Below are positions 54,745 through 64,000 of a DNA stretch of 64,000 bases, one piece after another. The first letter of the stretch is position 1; every line of letters begins with the position of its first letter. The position numbers and the translations under genes were made by a program. The stretch covers positions 9,796,001 through 9,860,000 of the forward strand of contig AP026550.1 in assembly GCA_026075535.2 (NCBI GenBank), in the 5' to 3' direction. The notes beneath the pieces were generated by a model. It made no database searches and was not told where the DNA came from. It saw only the letters and a program-made list of their open reading frames with translations. Source of the stretch: Tricholoma matsutake (Eukaryota > Basidiomycota > Agaricomycetes > Agaricales > Tricholomataceae).

Positions 54745-54893
54745 ATTTCCTTATGGCCCAGCCTTCCCTCTCTGCATTGTGGTTCTCCGTTTTTTCATTT
54801 GTTGTTTGTTGTTTGTTGTCTGTTGTCTGTTGCTTGCTCGTTGTTCTTTGTTTGTCATTTGGTGTCGTCTTGTTGTCATGATATAGTTAGAAC

Positions 54894-54986
54894 CTAAAGA
54901 AGGAAAGAAAATATTAGTTAGTTCAATAAAACAAAAGTAAAAAACATTACCTTGGCCCCAAATGACATCTGTCGTTGTTTGGGCCC
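54894..54986 (-). other. Intron-like segment with adjacent hairpin (element D, second)
   Basis: The imperfect hairpin GGCCCCAAATGACA...TTGTTTGGGCC (54954-54986) is followed on the minus strand after 3 nt by GTAATG, GAACTAACTAAT and TTCTTTAG (intron 54894-54950, 57 nt). The next exon starts GTTCTAACTATATCATGACAA, like the exon heads in element A and the hAT element. Confidence 0.5.
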
Positions 54987-55217
54987 GAGGTGGTTCAAAT
55001 GTGGCCATTGGCAGTATTAGATGAGGTGGTGGTGGCCACAGGAGCAGTGGCAACAGGTGTTGATGGAGGGGAGGCGGTGGAAGGGAGGTGGTGTCGTCAT
55101 CGAGAGTGGTGATGATGGGTGGATGATGAGCTGGCAATGTTGATATGCAGCTGTGTGCTTTGTCATGCACAGCTGCCCCAATGGTACCTAGAGCAGTAAG
55201 TGGACATACCTCATAAG

Positions 55218-55290
55218 TCTTTGTGGTGTAGTGGTTATATTGGCTATGCTAAAATGTTGTTGTCTCATGCCTAGGGTTCAATTCCAGCTC
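55218..55290 (+). repeat. tRNA-like module, plus strand
   Basis: TGGTGTAGTGG (55224) and GGTTCAATTCC (55275-55285) at A-box and B-box spacing, with partial T-arm pairing (CTAGG/CCAG). Closest relative is the module in element A. Confidence 0.55.
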
Positions 55291-55349
55291 ATGTTATTTA
55301 TTTTATTACTTAGTAGTAGTAAGGACTCCTGGTTCAATCCTACTGGATT

Positions 55350-55465
55350 CCTGGTGACTCCTGGTGAGTTCTGGTGAGTTCTGGTGAGTTCTGGTGAGTT
55401 CTGGTGAGTTCTGGTGAGTTCTGGTGAGTTCTGGTGAGTTCTGGTGAGTTCTGGTGAGTCCTGAT
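55350..55465 (+). repeat. 10-bp tandem array TGAGTTCTGG
   Basis: About ten near-perfect copies followed by diverged TGAGTCCTG units running into the right inverted repeat of element D. Confidence 0.85.
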
Positions 55466-55775
55466 TCAATCCTACTGGATTCCTTGTGAGTCCTTGTGAG
55501 TTCTGGTGAGTCCTGATGAGTAGAGTCCTACAGGATTCCTGGTCAGTCCCCCCAGATTCCTGAGAGTCCAAGTCCTGGGGAATTCCTGGAATAGTACCAG
55601 GAAGAGCCTGATTTACCAGGAATATACCAGGACTGAACCAGGAATCCCACTGGAGGAAAAACAGCCAGGAATGCAACATTTGGTGAACAATGGCTGTGGC
55701 AGGGATAACCAGGAATCCTGGTAGTCCTACCAGGAAGACCAGGATTCCTCCAGGAATACGTGGGGCAGTGTAAAG

Positions 55776-58417
55776 AGCTCTTGTAGTCATGTATTGTACA
55801 TTTGTGGGCTAGTTCAAAATGTTTCACGGCTTTGAGTTGCGCAGTGTAGACTTTCAAATATAGCATTTTGAGGTCGGCAGATTGTTTTTGAAGTGCAATA
55901 GCTCATCATGCAATATGGTCAGGAGTCAATAGGATGGAATCAGGAGGGGGCTGTAGATATGTTCTTTCAGAAATGTTGAGTGGAACAAGGGGATGTGATC
56001 TGGTAACTGCAAAGTAGGGTGAACAACCCATGCATTTTCAAACTGTAACCCATTCTGCCCAGAACACAGAGTGTGCTCCAGTGGACCATTTCTTTTGGTC
56101 TCCATTGATGGCTTTGAATAGTGATTGTCGAACATTGAAGTGTGTTCTTTCAACCAGTCCATTGGCACGAGAATTGTAGCCATTGATGCAAATATGATTG
56201 ATGTGATATCATTTTGCCAGATATTCGAGGGCAGTGAGAAAGGGTTTGCCATTGTCAGTTACAGTTTTGTAGAGGGATCCCCAATGACAAATGATATCTT
56301 TGTAGATCCAATTGCCAATAGTAGTCAAAATGTTGCGATGCAGGTTGCGCCACTCAGGCCAAGTTGTGAGTGAGCATCTACCTTGGACAATGTACTTGAA
56401 TCCACCTGATGGGGGCATATGCATAGTGTTGATGTATACTTTGCTGAATAATGGAGCAGGAGTTGCAATGGTGGGTGGAATAAGTAAATTTCAGGTTTGT
56501 TGAAGTTGGCAGAGGTGGCAAGAGCAAATGTACCATGTGATGTCAGCTTTCATATTGGGCCACCAAAATTGGAGTGCGATGAGGGCTTTCATAGCAAACA
56601 CCATCTTGTGACCAATATCATCGTGAGCTGCACAAATAATTTTGAGGCGACATTCAGGGATAGCAACAATCTTGTGGGCTCCTTGCAAATCTTTTCGCCA
56701 AAGTTTTCCAGAATCTAAAAAGAACTCAGTGCAATATCACATGAAAGTGACATAGTCAGCTTCCGAGAGGTCTGGTGGTCATTGTAAATCTTCAGGCCAT
56801 TTTCAAATGTGAAGAAGTCGTTCATCATCTCATTTGGTGTGTTCAGCACAAGGGACATTTTCATAAGTGACGTCCTCCCCCTTACTGAGATCTGAAGGGA
56901 GGGCAAATGTTAGTTGAAGTGAATGGGATGGGAATGGGCATGTCATGAGCAGGTTGATTTGATGAATGAAACCATGTAGATGGTCAATCCAGTCTTCAAA
57001 GGGTTCATCGTCAGGCTGTGGGTTGTGTCTGCTTTGTGGAGGATGTCATGAAAGTCCATCTGGACTGTGATGCATTCTGGCAATGTGGACCAAAGTGAAG
57101 TGGAAGGTAAGGATCAATACGATACAGGGATTGATGCTGGCGCTTGGTGCAATGTCTGGATTTGCAAGCATGCCTTTGATATATTGAGCATTGACTTCAA
57201 CAATGAGATTTCTTATGCCAATAATGTAGAGTCAAAGTGTGCCAAGTGTGCGATAGAGTCCCTAGAGTTCAAGTTTGGGTTGCAAAAAGCAAGATTTGCA
57301 GGCATTGAGCATGATAGATCCGAAACAACTGTAGTAGCATTTTCAAAGGTTGTCAGGGTCACACTGAGCTAAGAAAAATCTGACTGTGATGTGCAAAGTG
57401 TTGACTGAATGGATGACAGGTGGGTTTGAGGTGTAGTCAATTGCACAAATTGCAGGAGAAGTGATGAGAGCTTGCTTGAGGTCTTCTTGTGCTGCAATTT
57501 GTGCGGGTCCAAATTGGAAAAATATGTCTTTTTGTGTGAGGTTGATGAGGGCAGCAGGTCATTTAGCGAAGTTCTGAATGAATATTCGACAAACTCCTAT
57601 AGTTCCTAAAAAGGCTTTAACTTTGGTGAGACTTTGACATGGTCCCCATTTGCTGATGGCATTGACTCGAGTTGGGTCAGCCATGTGGCCATTGATGTTG
57701 CAACAATGTCCTAAAACAGTGATTTCGGGGATACAGAGGAATAGCTTGGGTGCTGAGAATGTTCCTCCACAATATTTCATGCGTTGGATGACACAATTGA
57801 GATTTTTGAAGTGTTCCCAAACAAAACAATGAATTCCTGAGTTTTGTGAAATCATTTTGTAGCCTCCGCTGGGGAGTGGGTAGCAAGATTTTGGGCCTTT
57901 GATGGGCGCATCATCAATGTAGGGGATTGTAATGTCAGGAATTTTGGGCTGTAAGAGGAATGAAATGTTGTCATGCATGATGGGTACTGAGTTTGTCCAA
58001 CCCATTGGTAGGGTGACAATGCAAAATGCGCTGAAAGGCATTTGGAAAGTTGTAAGGTCTCGAGATGATTCAGCCACTTTTTGTTTGTTGAAGGCAACAT
58101 AGAGATCTAACATTCCTCTACAAGTGCATCAACCAAACTGTTCTGCTAAATGTTTGGGGATTGGAACTATGCCTGAGTGCTGGATAGTGACTTTCTTGAG
58201 CTGTTCAAGGCCATGTACTGAGCAAAGTGCTTTGCCATCTTTCTTTGTGATGCAAAACCAATGCGAACAGTAAGATCAGTTTGAAGGTTTGTAGACCCCT
58301 GCTTCGATCTTCTTCTTGAGCATTCTGCAAATGTCTTCATAGATACCTGGGGGAATGGGGATGTTACATTCGACCCAAGGGGTGTGAGGAATGATGGGGA
58401 ATTCGATAGGAGGAAAG
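55776..58417 (-). mobile_element. Ty3/Gypsy retrotransposon A, degenerate and truncated at both ends
   Basis: Minus-strand order: PPGIYEDICRMLKKKIEAGV, then (after stops) GKALCSVHGLEQLKKVTIQH, LDLYVAFNKQKVAESSRDLT, PMGWTNSVPIMHDNISF, the reverse transcriptase box IPYIDDAPIKGP, CGGTFSAPKLFLC, AFLGTIGVCRIFIQNF, RNase H remnants, the integrase zinc motif (AHDDIGHK...CSCHLCQ), INTMHMPPSGGFKYI, TVTDNGKPFLTALEYL and NGLVERTHFNVRQSL. At least eight in-frame stops occur. The first integrase Asp appears replaced by Asn (IN-TM where the family has ID-TM). The 5' side is cut by the LTR of Gypsy B at 58418. The 3' side is cut by element D, so no own LTR remains. Confidence 0.85.
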
Positions 58418-58836
58418 TGTTAGAGCAACACCCACTATCTGCTAGCTAAGACCATATGGGTTTTCTCTACAAGAAGGGGTGGGATCCATGCACATGATGG
58501 GGATTGATGGTTTTGATGCAAGGGGTTATTTATAGATGAGTTTGTTGAGATAGGCCATTCACACTACAAGTGTAGGTGGAATACCTAAGAGAACATGACT
58601 GGGGTCCCCTAGGTGTATATTTAGGGTTTATATACTATGCTACATATATTGTACATTGTTGTTACCAACACGTGCATACATGCACATACATCTTGATGCA
58701 TGCAAAATAAAATTATCATGCTATCAAAGTGTAGCATCATTTGGCATCACTTGGGGTCATTGGGCATAATTGAGCATAATTTGACATAGTAAAATAAAAA
58801 TGAAATTTTGTTAGGTAATGGGGTGGTTTCCTAACA
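58418..58836 (-). repeat. 3' LTR of Gypsy B
   Basis: The 419-bp segment begins and ends with the inverted hexamer TGTTAG/CTAACA. On the minus strand it follows the polypurine tract AAAAGGGGGGTAA at 58837-58850, directly after the chromodomain stop codon. Its outer edge abuts Gypsy A pol sequence, which marks the insertion point. A 5' LTR copy is not in the window. Confidence 0.8.
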
Positions 58837-61771
58837 TTACCCCCCTTTTATGCCTCAATTTCCAGATGAGAAAATATTGTGTCTGTCCCCTCCATGAAAT
58901 TTTGGTAAGGCCAGAATCTCATCCCCTCATACACCATTCTCGCAATGCGACAGAGAGCATTCGGATTACATTTAAAGAATTTGGCAATCACATTATGTGC
59001 TTGCTTACAATTCTCTTTGGGCTCCCACAAATTATTTTTGTCAGTATAGTTTTTCCACTTTATTAAGAATTCCAATTTGTTCCATCAAAGACGTGAGTCT
59101 AGAATTTCTTCAACTATGTATTCTGGAGCACCTTCTACTATTATTGGAGATTGTGGAGTAGTTTGTTGGCCAGGAATAGTGGGCAGGCAGTAAGGGCATA
59201 GGCGAGATATGTTAATCTGGGGATCAATCTTGAATGATCGGGGTAATTTTAGCACTACATTAGGTGAGATCACTTTAGAGATTGCATATGGGTCAACTTG
59301 TTTCTCCATAAGGTTCCTCAAAGGTCATGGAATATTTAGGTCCTTGGTACTTAGCCACACCAAGTCACCAACTTTGTACTCTGGAGCATGCACTCGAGTA
59401 TGATCTGCATGTTGCATCATGTCATGATGTGCTTTCTTCAATTCTGCCTCCACTTCCTCTTGTACCTTTTGCATCTTAGACACAAAGTCTTCTACCGACT
59501 GTGCTTTGACTTCCCTTCTGGGCTCTACTCCCATGCGAGGATGATATCCATAATTCGCAAAAAAGGGTGACATATGAGTAGCCAAATGGAATTTGTTATT
59601 GTGGGAAAATTTGGCAATTGCCAGCCATTCAGGCCAGTCGGTTTGTCGGTAGTCAACAAACATATGTAGGTACTGCTCCAACTCCTGGTTCATTCTCTCT
59701 GTCTGCCCATCAGTCTGTGGGTGATATGGCATAGATAATTTAGTTTGAATTCCCAATATGTTGTTCAGTTCTCACATAAATGTGGAAGCAAATTGTGGTC
59801 CATGATCGGAGATAATGGTACTGGGTAACCCATGTAACCGCCATACCTGGTTTAGATAAAGGCATGCCAAGCCCAATGATGAGGTTTCTGTAGTAGTAGG
59901 AATAATATGGACCTCCTTTGTGAAGCAGTCACATACTATGAATATTGCATTGTACCCTTGAGCCTCAGGTAATCCAGTAATAAAATCCACAGATATATCT
60001 CGCCATGGTGCTTTAGGTATAGGGTTCAGCATTAATTTTCCTGCGGGTTTCTCTGGAAATTTCTACCCCTTCATGCACATATCACATCCATCCATGTACC
60101 CCAACACATACTTTGAAATTCCAGGCCACCAATAATTTCTCATTACTAATTCCAATGTCTTCTATCTTCCTGGGTGTCCAGCAGTCGGCATATTATGATG
60201 TAACCAGACAATCTCCCTTCGCAAATCCTGATCCTTTGGTACATACACCTTTCCTCAAAATAACACCAACCCTTGTTCCTCAGCCCATTCATCTCCTTTA
60301 ATATTACCTTTCTTTTCTCCCTTCAGAGCTTTCACGGCTTCCACTACTTTATCATCCATTTTGGAAGATTGTCTAATTTTAGACAACATTTCCATTTCCG
60401 AGCTATCTATTAATAGATGCCCTTAATGCATAGTGCAAATACAAAAGTATTTGGGTTTGAGTAAGGTAAGATTCTTATTGTCCTCCTCCACCCCACTTTT
60501 GTGATCAATACATCTGGATAATGCATCTGCTTTCCTTATCAAGCTTCCCACTTTGTGGACCAAGTGAAAATTGAAATGTGATAGGAATAATGCCCAACGT
60601 GCTTGCCAGCGATTAAGCTTTTTAGTGGACATGAAGCATCGCAGATTTTGATGATCTGTCCAGATCTCAATCTGATGTGTACATCCCTCCAAATAATGCC
60701 TCCACGCCTCCAATGCTCATATTATCCCCAACATCTCTTTGTCATGCACATCATAATTCCTCTCCACATCATTCAACCCTTGGGACAAATATGCACAAGG
60801 ATGCCATTTGTCATCTTTGCACAGCATTGATAATACCACTCCAGTAGCAAAGTCGGATGCATCTGATTCCACTTGTAAAGGGCACATGAAATCTACTGGG
60901 GCTAATATTGGTCCCTCCACAAACTTCTTCTTCAACTCCTCAAACACTGTCTGCTGCTGCTCTCCCACCTCCACACTACTCCCTTTTGTGTAAGGCTATG
61001 TAAGGGTGCGGCAATTTTGGAAAAATTATGCACAAAGTGACAATAGTAGTTTGGGAGTCCCAAGAAAGCTTGAACCTCTTTGACGTGGGTGGACACAGGC
61101 CAATCTGTGATTGCCTGTACCTTGATCAGATCCATTTTGATCCCATCAGGGCTGATCAATAATCCTAGGAACTTGCCCCAAAGGCACACTCCTCTGGTTT
61201 CAAAAATAGATCATTCTCCACTAACCTCCATAGCACCTCCTGCACACATTGCCTCATGATTTTTTTCATCCTCCATGAATATCAGAATGTCATCAATAAA
61301 TATTATTACCATGCCTTTGTCTATTACATCCTTGAAAATGTCATTCATCATATTTTGGAAGGTCGGGGGACTATTAGTCATCCCGAAAAACATGACAAGG
61401 GGCTCAAAGGATCCTCAATGTGTGGCAAATGCAGCCTTCCACTCATCTCCTTTCTTTATTTGTACATTATTGTATCCCCATCGTAAATCCAATTTTGTAA
61501 AGACCTTGGCTTTTCCCACCTTGTCAATTATTTCTGAGATCAACGGCAGGGGGTATGCATTCTTCACTGTCCACTCATTCAAATACCTATAATCTGTACA
61601 CATCCTCTTCCTCTGATCTTTCTTTGGTATGAAGAATATTAGTGACGTCTGCAGCAATTTCAAAGGTCATATGTATCCTTTGTGCAATTGCTCCTTCAGG
61701 AATGCATCCACTTCTTCTTGTTCCATTGGAGATAATAGATATACCTTTGACTTCTTTGGCACAAATGAGGT
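58837..61771 (-). mobile_element. Ty3/Gypsy chromovirus B, 5'-truncated, with nonsense mutations
   Basis: Minus-strand order: reverse transcriptase ([55 protein letters not shown], catalytic box VIIFIDDILIF), connection, RNase H (VESDASDFATGVVLSML, EIWTDHQNLRCF, RKADALSR), integrase (ISVDFITGLPEAQGYN, TIISDHGPQFAS, YHPQTDGQTERMNQELEQYL, i.e. the D-D-E set), GPF/linker and a chromodomain (YIVEEILDS, FLIKWKNYTDKNNLWEPKEN). A one-base frameshift lies near 61175. TGA codons at about 59335, 59773 and 60716 stand where Arg is expected. Gag and protease are missing: the element is cut at 61772 by element E. Chromodomains guide integration toward marked chromatin. Confidence 0.88.
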
Positions 61772-62430
61772 CTTTACACTCCCCCATATATTCCGTGCAG
61801 ATCCACATGGAATTACATGGACTCACACATGGATCCGCACGGACTCCACACAGATTTGCAATCCATACAATAAACCATTTTAGCTGTGCAACATGGTGTG
61901 CCAGTCTGCACAGATCTGTGCAGACCAACACAGATTCCATGTATTTTAATCAGATTCTGCAGATTTCGTCTGTCCATGTCCATGATCAAGCAGGTCAGAC
62001 CAGCAAGGACAGTCCACATGCATCCGAGCAGACCATTTGAGCTTGTAGCCTCATGGTTAACTAATAAAGTACAGATGCACATTACCATTACACTACACAG
62101 CCAGTGGCATGTTGTTGCTATTGATGCAACTACATATGACTGTTTGGCTTTGTATGACAAAGCACACACCCGTGTCATCAATGTTGCCAGCTCATCACTC
62201 ACCACCACCACCATCGACGTCACCACCTCCCCCCCTCCACTCTACCACCTCCACCACTGCATGCACACCTGCCACCACTGTTCCCATGCCCACTTCACCA
62301 TCACCACCACCTTCAAATGAGCCTGAGTAGACTGAATGCATGCCCAAATGACAGCAACTGTTGTTTGGGCCATAGATAAGTTTTTTTTTTCTTCTTTTTA
62401 CAAATTCTCTTCACAACCACTTAGGAGGTT
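61772..62430. mobile_element. Partial composite element E (left end CTTTACACTCCCCC)
   Basis: GAGGTCTTTACACTCCCCC at 61771-61789 matches the inverse of the right ends at 26142 and 28640. The following DNA repeats GCACGGACTCC/CACAGATC words. A minus-strand tRNA-like module (62033-62108), a CACCACCACC block with TTGCCAGCTCATCACTC, and a hairpin (62342-62370, GCCCAAATGACAG / CTGTTGTTTGGGC) follow. Next comes ATAG|ATAAGT plus a T tract and CACTTAG. This is the same module order as elements A and D but inverted. The right end was not found; the donor has AT instead of GT. Confidence 0.6.
62033..62108 (-). repeat. tRNA-like module in element E
   Basis: On the minus strand TGTGTAGTGTAATGGTAATG resembles the A-box region of the element A module (TGTAGTCTAATGGTTATA). 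The downstream B box is degenerate (GGCTACAAGCTC). Confidence 0.4.
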
Positions 62431-62773
62431 CATTCCTTGTAATGGTACAGTGCTACACGAGGCCCAGGAAGCCATTGAGAAACTACAAGGCAAACAAGAG
62501 GCCAAAGAAGACAAGGTAATGGGGACAGAACACAGAGTGGTGATTGAGATGATGGAAGCAAGGAGTGGGAGGATATGGAGGACAGGGTAGATGAAGAACC
62601 AGATCCATCACACCTCTGAGCTGAGATCAAAGACGACCCAGCCATTGACTGACATCGGCTATATTCAGGCCCCAACTTTGTATATATATCAGAGCTGAGT
62701 CCCAATTTTATTTTCTATTCCCACTTTCATCATTCTGCATGCCCAATAATTGCTGAGTCCTGACACATCTGAC

Positions 62774-63097
62774 ATGAACACCACTTACCATGCAGGGTTC
62801 TGGGCATGGACTTCAGTCCTGCTCCTTGTGTGGGTTATAATAGCCATTGGTGCTGTGACCATGTGGGTTTTCTAGGCCTATCAATCATCATCGTCAGCCT
62901 TTCGCAGCACTGAACATGAAGAGCCACCTAGCTTCATTGACCTGGAGTTGGTCAGAATATGTCACTGAGCATCCCCAACACCAACCATCCAATTCCCACC
63001 TAGTGACTACTTGAGGCCAAGTGACACAGTTCCTGACCTTGACAACTCTCAACCACCACCACTCGAAATTGAACCACCACACCAAACAAGGTTTTAG
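62774..63097 (+). pseudogene. Small single-pass membrane protein remnant
   Basis: The frame starts MNTTYHAGFWAWTSVLLLVW and continues VIIAIGAVTMWVF, a convincing membrane helix of about 23 residues. TAG then occurs where the sequence would otherwise read Trp, followed by AYQSSSSAFRSTEHEEPPSF, IDLELVRICH, a TGA, and a Pro-rich tail PTPTIQFPPSDYLRPSDTVP...EIEPPHQTRF. The continuous frame across two stops suggests a decayed gene. Family unknown; upstream exons may exist. Confidence 0.35.
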
Positions 63098-64000
63098 AAT
63101 GATACCGGTGACCCTAAACGATGTTTCTGTGTTGGGCCTTAGGGTAGTGATTGTCATGGACATGCCTCCTGAGGTACATGGGCCAAGGTGAGGGTAAGGC
63201 ATTGGTGCCTTGTACATACATATTCCTCTCTCCTTCTCTGAGTTGAGATCGCAATGAGGGTGCTGCTACTTGGAGGGGGGGCACATGTAACTGTGGCAGA
63301 AGAGCCCACAGTGCAGTCCATAGCAGAGTCCAGAGCTGGAGCCTGGCAACTTCCTTAGTGATCACATGTTTAAGTAGACAGAGATGTGCATGTGCAGATA
63401 GAGAATGGATCCTTGCCTGTCTGTTCCCACAACTCACATCTAGTAGTAGATGTGAGCCCTGTCTAAGTGTCTTGTCTGGTAGCAGACGCAACACTGAGAG
63501 TCTAGCCAGCTCCACCAGAAATTCCCTGGACCTCTGGTCATCTTCCTTACCTTGCCTTGAAATTAGGACACTTGACGAGGAGAAGGGCACAGCTTCTTAT
63601 AAGTTGAAGCCAAGTCCTTTCTGCTCCCCCACTTGGTACAACACATCAAGTAAATCCTGCCCTGAATTTCTGTAGGATTCCCTGTCTTACTCAATCCATC
63701 CTCTACAACTTCTATTGTCCAGGTATGACTGGAATTCTGATGACTTCCCCTTCCAGCTCAGTACTTAACAATCACCAATAGCTGCTTATCCCCCAGAGAT
63801 AGCTGATATGCATCCAGCCCACGCTTTCCGACAATCATGCACTTTCTGGCAATTGTTGCACTTTGGTGTTATTTGGCAGCGCACAGCATGCAACCATAGT
63901 CCAGACAAATACCTGATTGCTATCGAGTAGCACTTGCTGAAAGTGCACAGCACAATGCGGAAGGCAGTAAAAGCACAAAAGGTGCAAAAAGTGGCAAAAG
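63098..64000. other. Right-edge region without supported genes
   Basis: Frames of 100-158 codons occur (63114-63590 minus, 63358-63675 plus) but look non-coding and overlap. No RNA gene or repeat was recognised. Confidence 0.3.

Larger units (their letters stand above)
53235..55775. mobile_element. Inverted-repeat composite element D (CTTTACACTGCCCCAC ends)
   Basis: The left end CTTTACACTGCCCCAC (53235), followed by TCCTGGAGGAATCC, is matched in inverse by GGATTCCTCCAGGAATACG and TGGGGCAGTGTAAAG at the right end (to 55775). Internal modules follow the same order as element A: 21-bp tandem array (53325-53440), tRNA-like module in minus orientation, C/T-rich DNA with two GAGC...GCTC hairpins (54357, 54578), two hairpin/intron segments on the minus strand, a GGTGGTGG block with GATGAGCTGGCAATGTTGAT, a plus-strand tRNA-like module and a 10-bp tandem array (55350-55460). 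It encodes no transposase. No target duplication is evident. Confidence 0.75.

Noticed and set aside
53235..55775. CACTA element with 3-bp target duplication
   Set aside because: Ends start CACTG inside TTTA, but the flanking trinucleotides TTA and TAA are part of the inverted repeat, not a direct duplication, and no CACTA transposase is present.
56125..57372. Plus-strand ORFs across the Gypsy A region
   Set aside because: Antisense shadows of recognisable integrase and reverse transcriptase sequence on the minus strand.
63114..63590. 158-codon minus-strand ORF near the right edge
   Set aside because: No protein-like pattern, overlaps a plus-strand ORF of similar size, and no splice or start evidence.

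Overview
The window looks like a repeat-rich stretch of a mushroom-forming basidiomycete (Agaricomycete) nuclear genome. The evidence is short GT-AG introns of about 47-70 nt, gene families typical of Agaricomycetes (KDZ/CxC transposase, F-box proteins, a crinkler-like domain, a PD-(D/E)XK family, a PA-clan-like family, a galactose-binding-like membrane protein) and a dense layering of fungal transposons. The species cannot be named from the sequence alone.

Layout. 1-6.7 kb: a small spliced coiled-coil gene with a bHLH-like remnant, a hAT transposase tail, an unrecognised conserved ORF and a 3'-truncated Copia element. 6.7-16 kb: low-complexity DNA, a roughly 70-bp minisatellite, a complete non-autonomous hAT element with an 8-bp target duplication, a broken membrane-protein gene and a pogo/Tigger-type element with TA duplication. 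16-20.8 kb: a cluster of decayed fungal multicopy genes (PA-clan-like, PD-(D/E)XK, F-box). 21.2-23.4 kb: a decayed LINE. 23.8-28.7 kb: large inverted-repeat elements, one carrying a second complete hAT element nested in a palindromic minisatellite. 29.2-32.3 kb: a gag-like frame followed by a polypurine tract and short LTR. 33-38 kb: a MULE fragment and more hairpin-bearing repeats.

38.7-47 kb is the most gene-like part: an intact orphan ORF, a crinkler-like remnant, a two-exon small gene, a 3'-truncated hexose transporter whose surviving exons include 9-nt and 10-nt microexons and a GC-AG intron, and a convergent pair of small genes. 47-53.2 kb holds a KDZ transposase gene with a companion gene. 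53.2-62.4 kb is a nest: a 2.5-kb inverted-repeat element, a degenerate Gypsy element cut by the LTR of a second, chromodomain-bearing Gypsy element, itself cut by a third inverted-repeat element.

The signal least explained by ordinary annotation is a pair of hairpin motifs spread through several transposon families. One is a GAGCAGTTGCTC-centred palindrome (about 22 copies) whose arms change in a compensatory way. The other is a hairpin, often GGGCCCAAA...TTTGGGCCC with a variable core, placed 0-7 nt upstream of GTAAGT donors that begin T-rich introns (eight instances, one with a mutated donor). Many coding remnants also show TGA where a CGA (Arg) codon is expected, a pattern suggesting deamination of methylated CpG.
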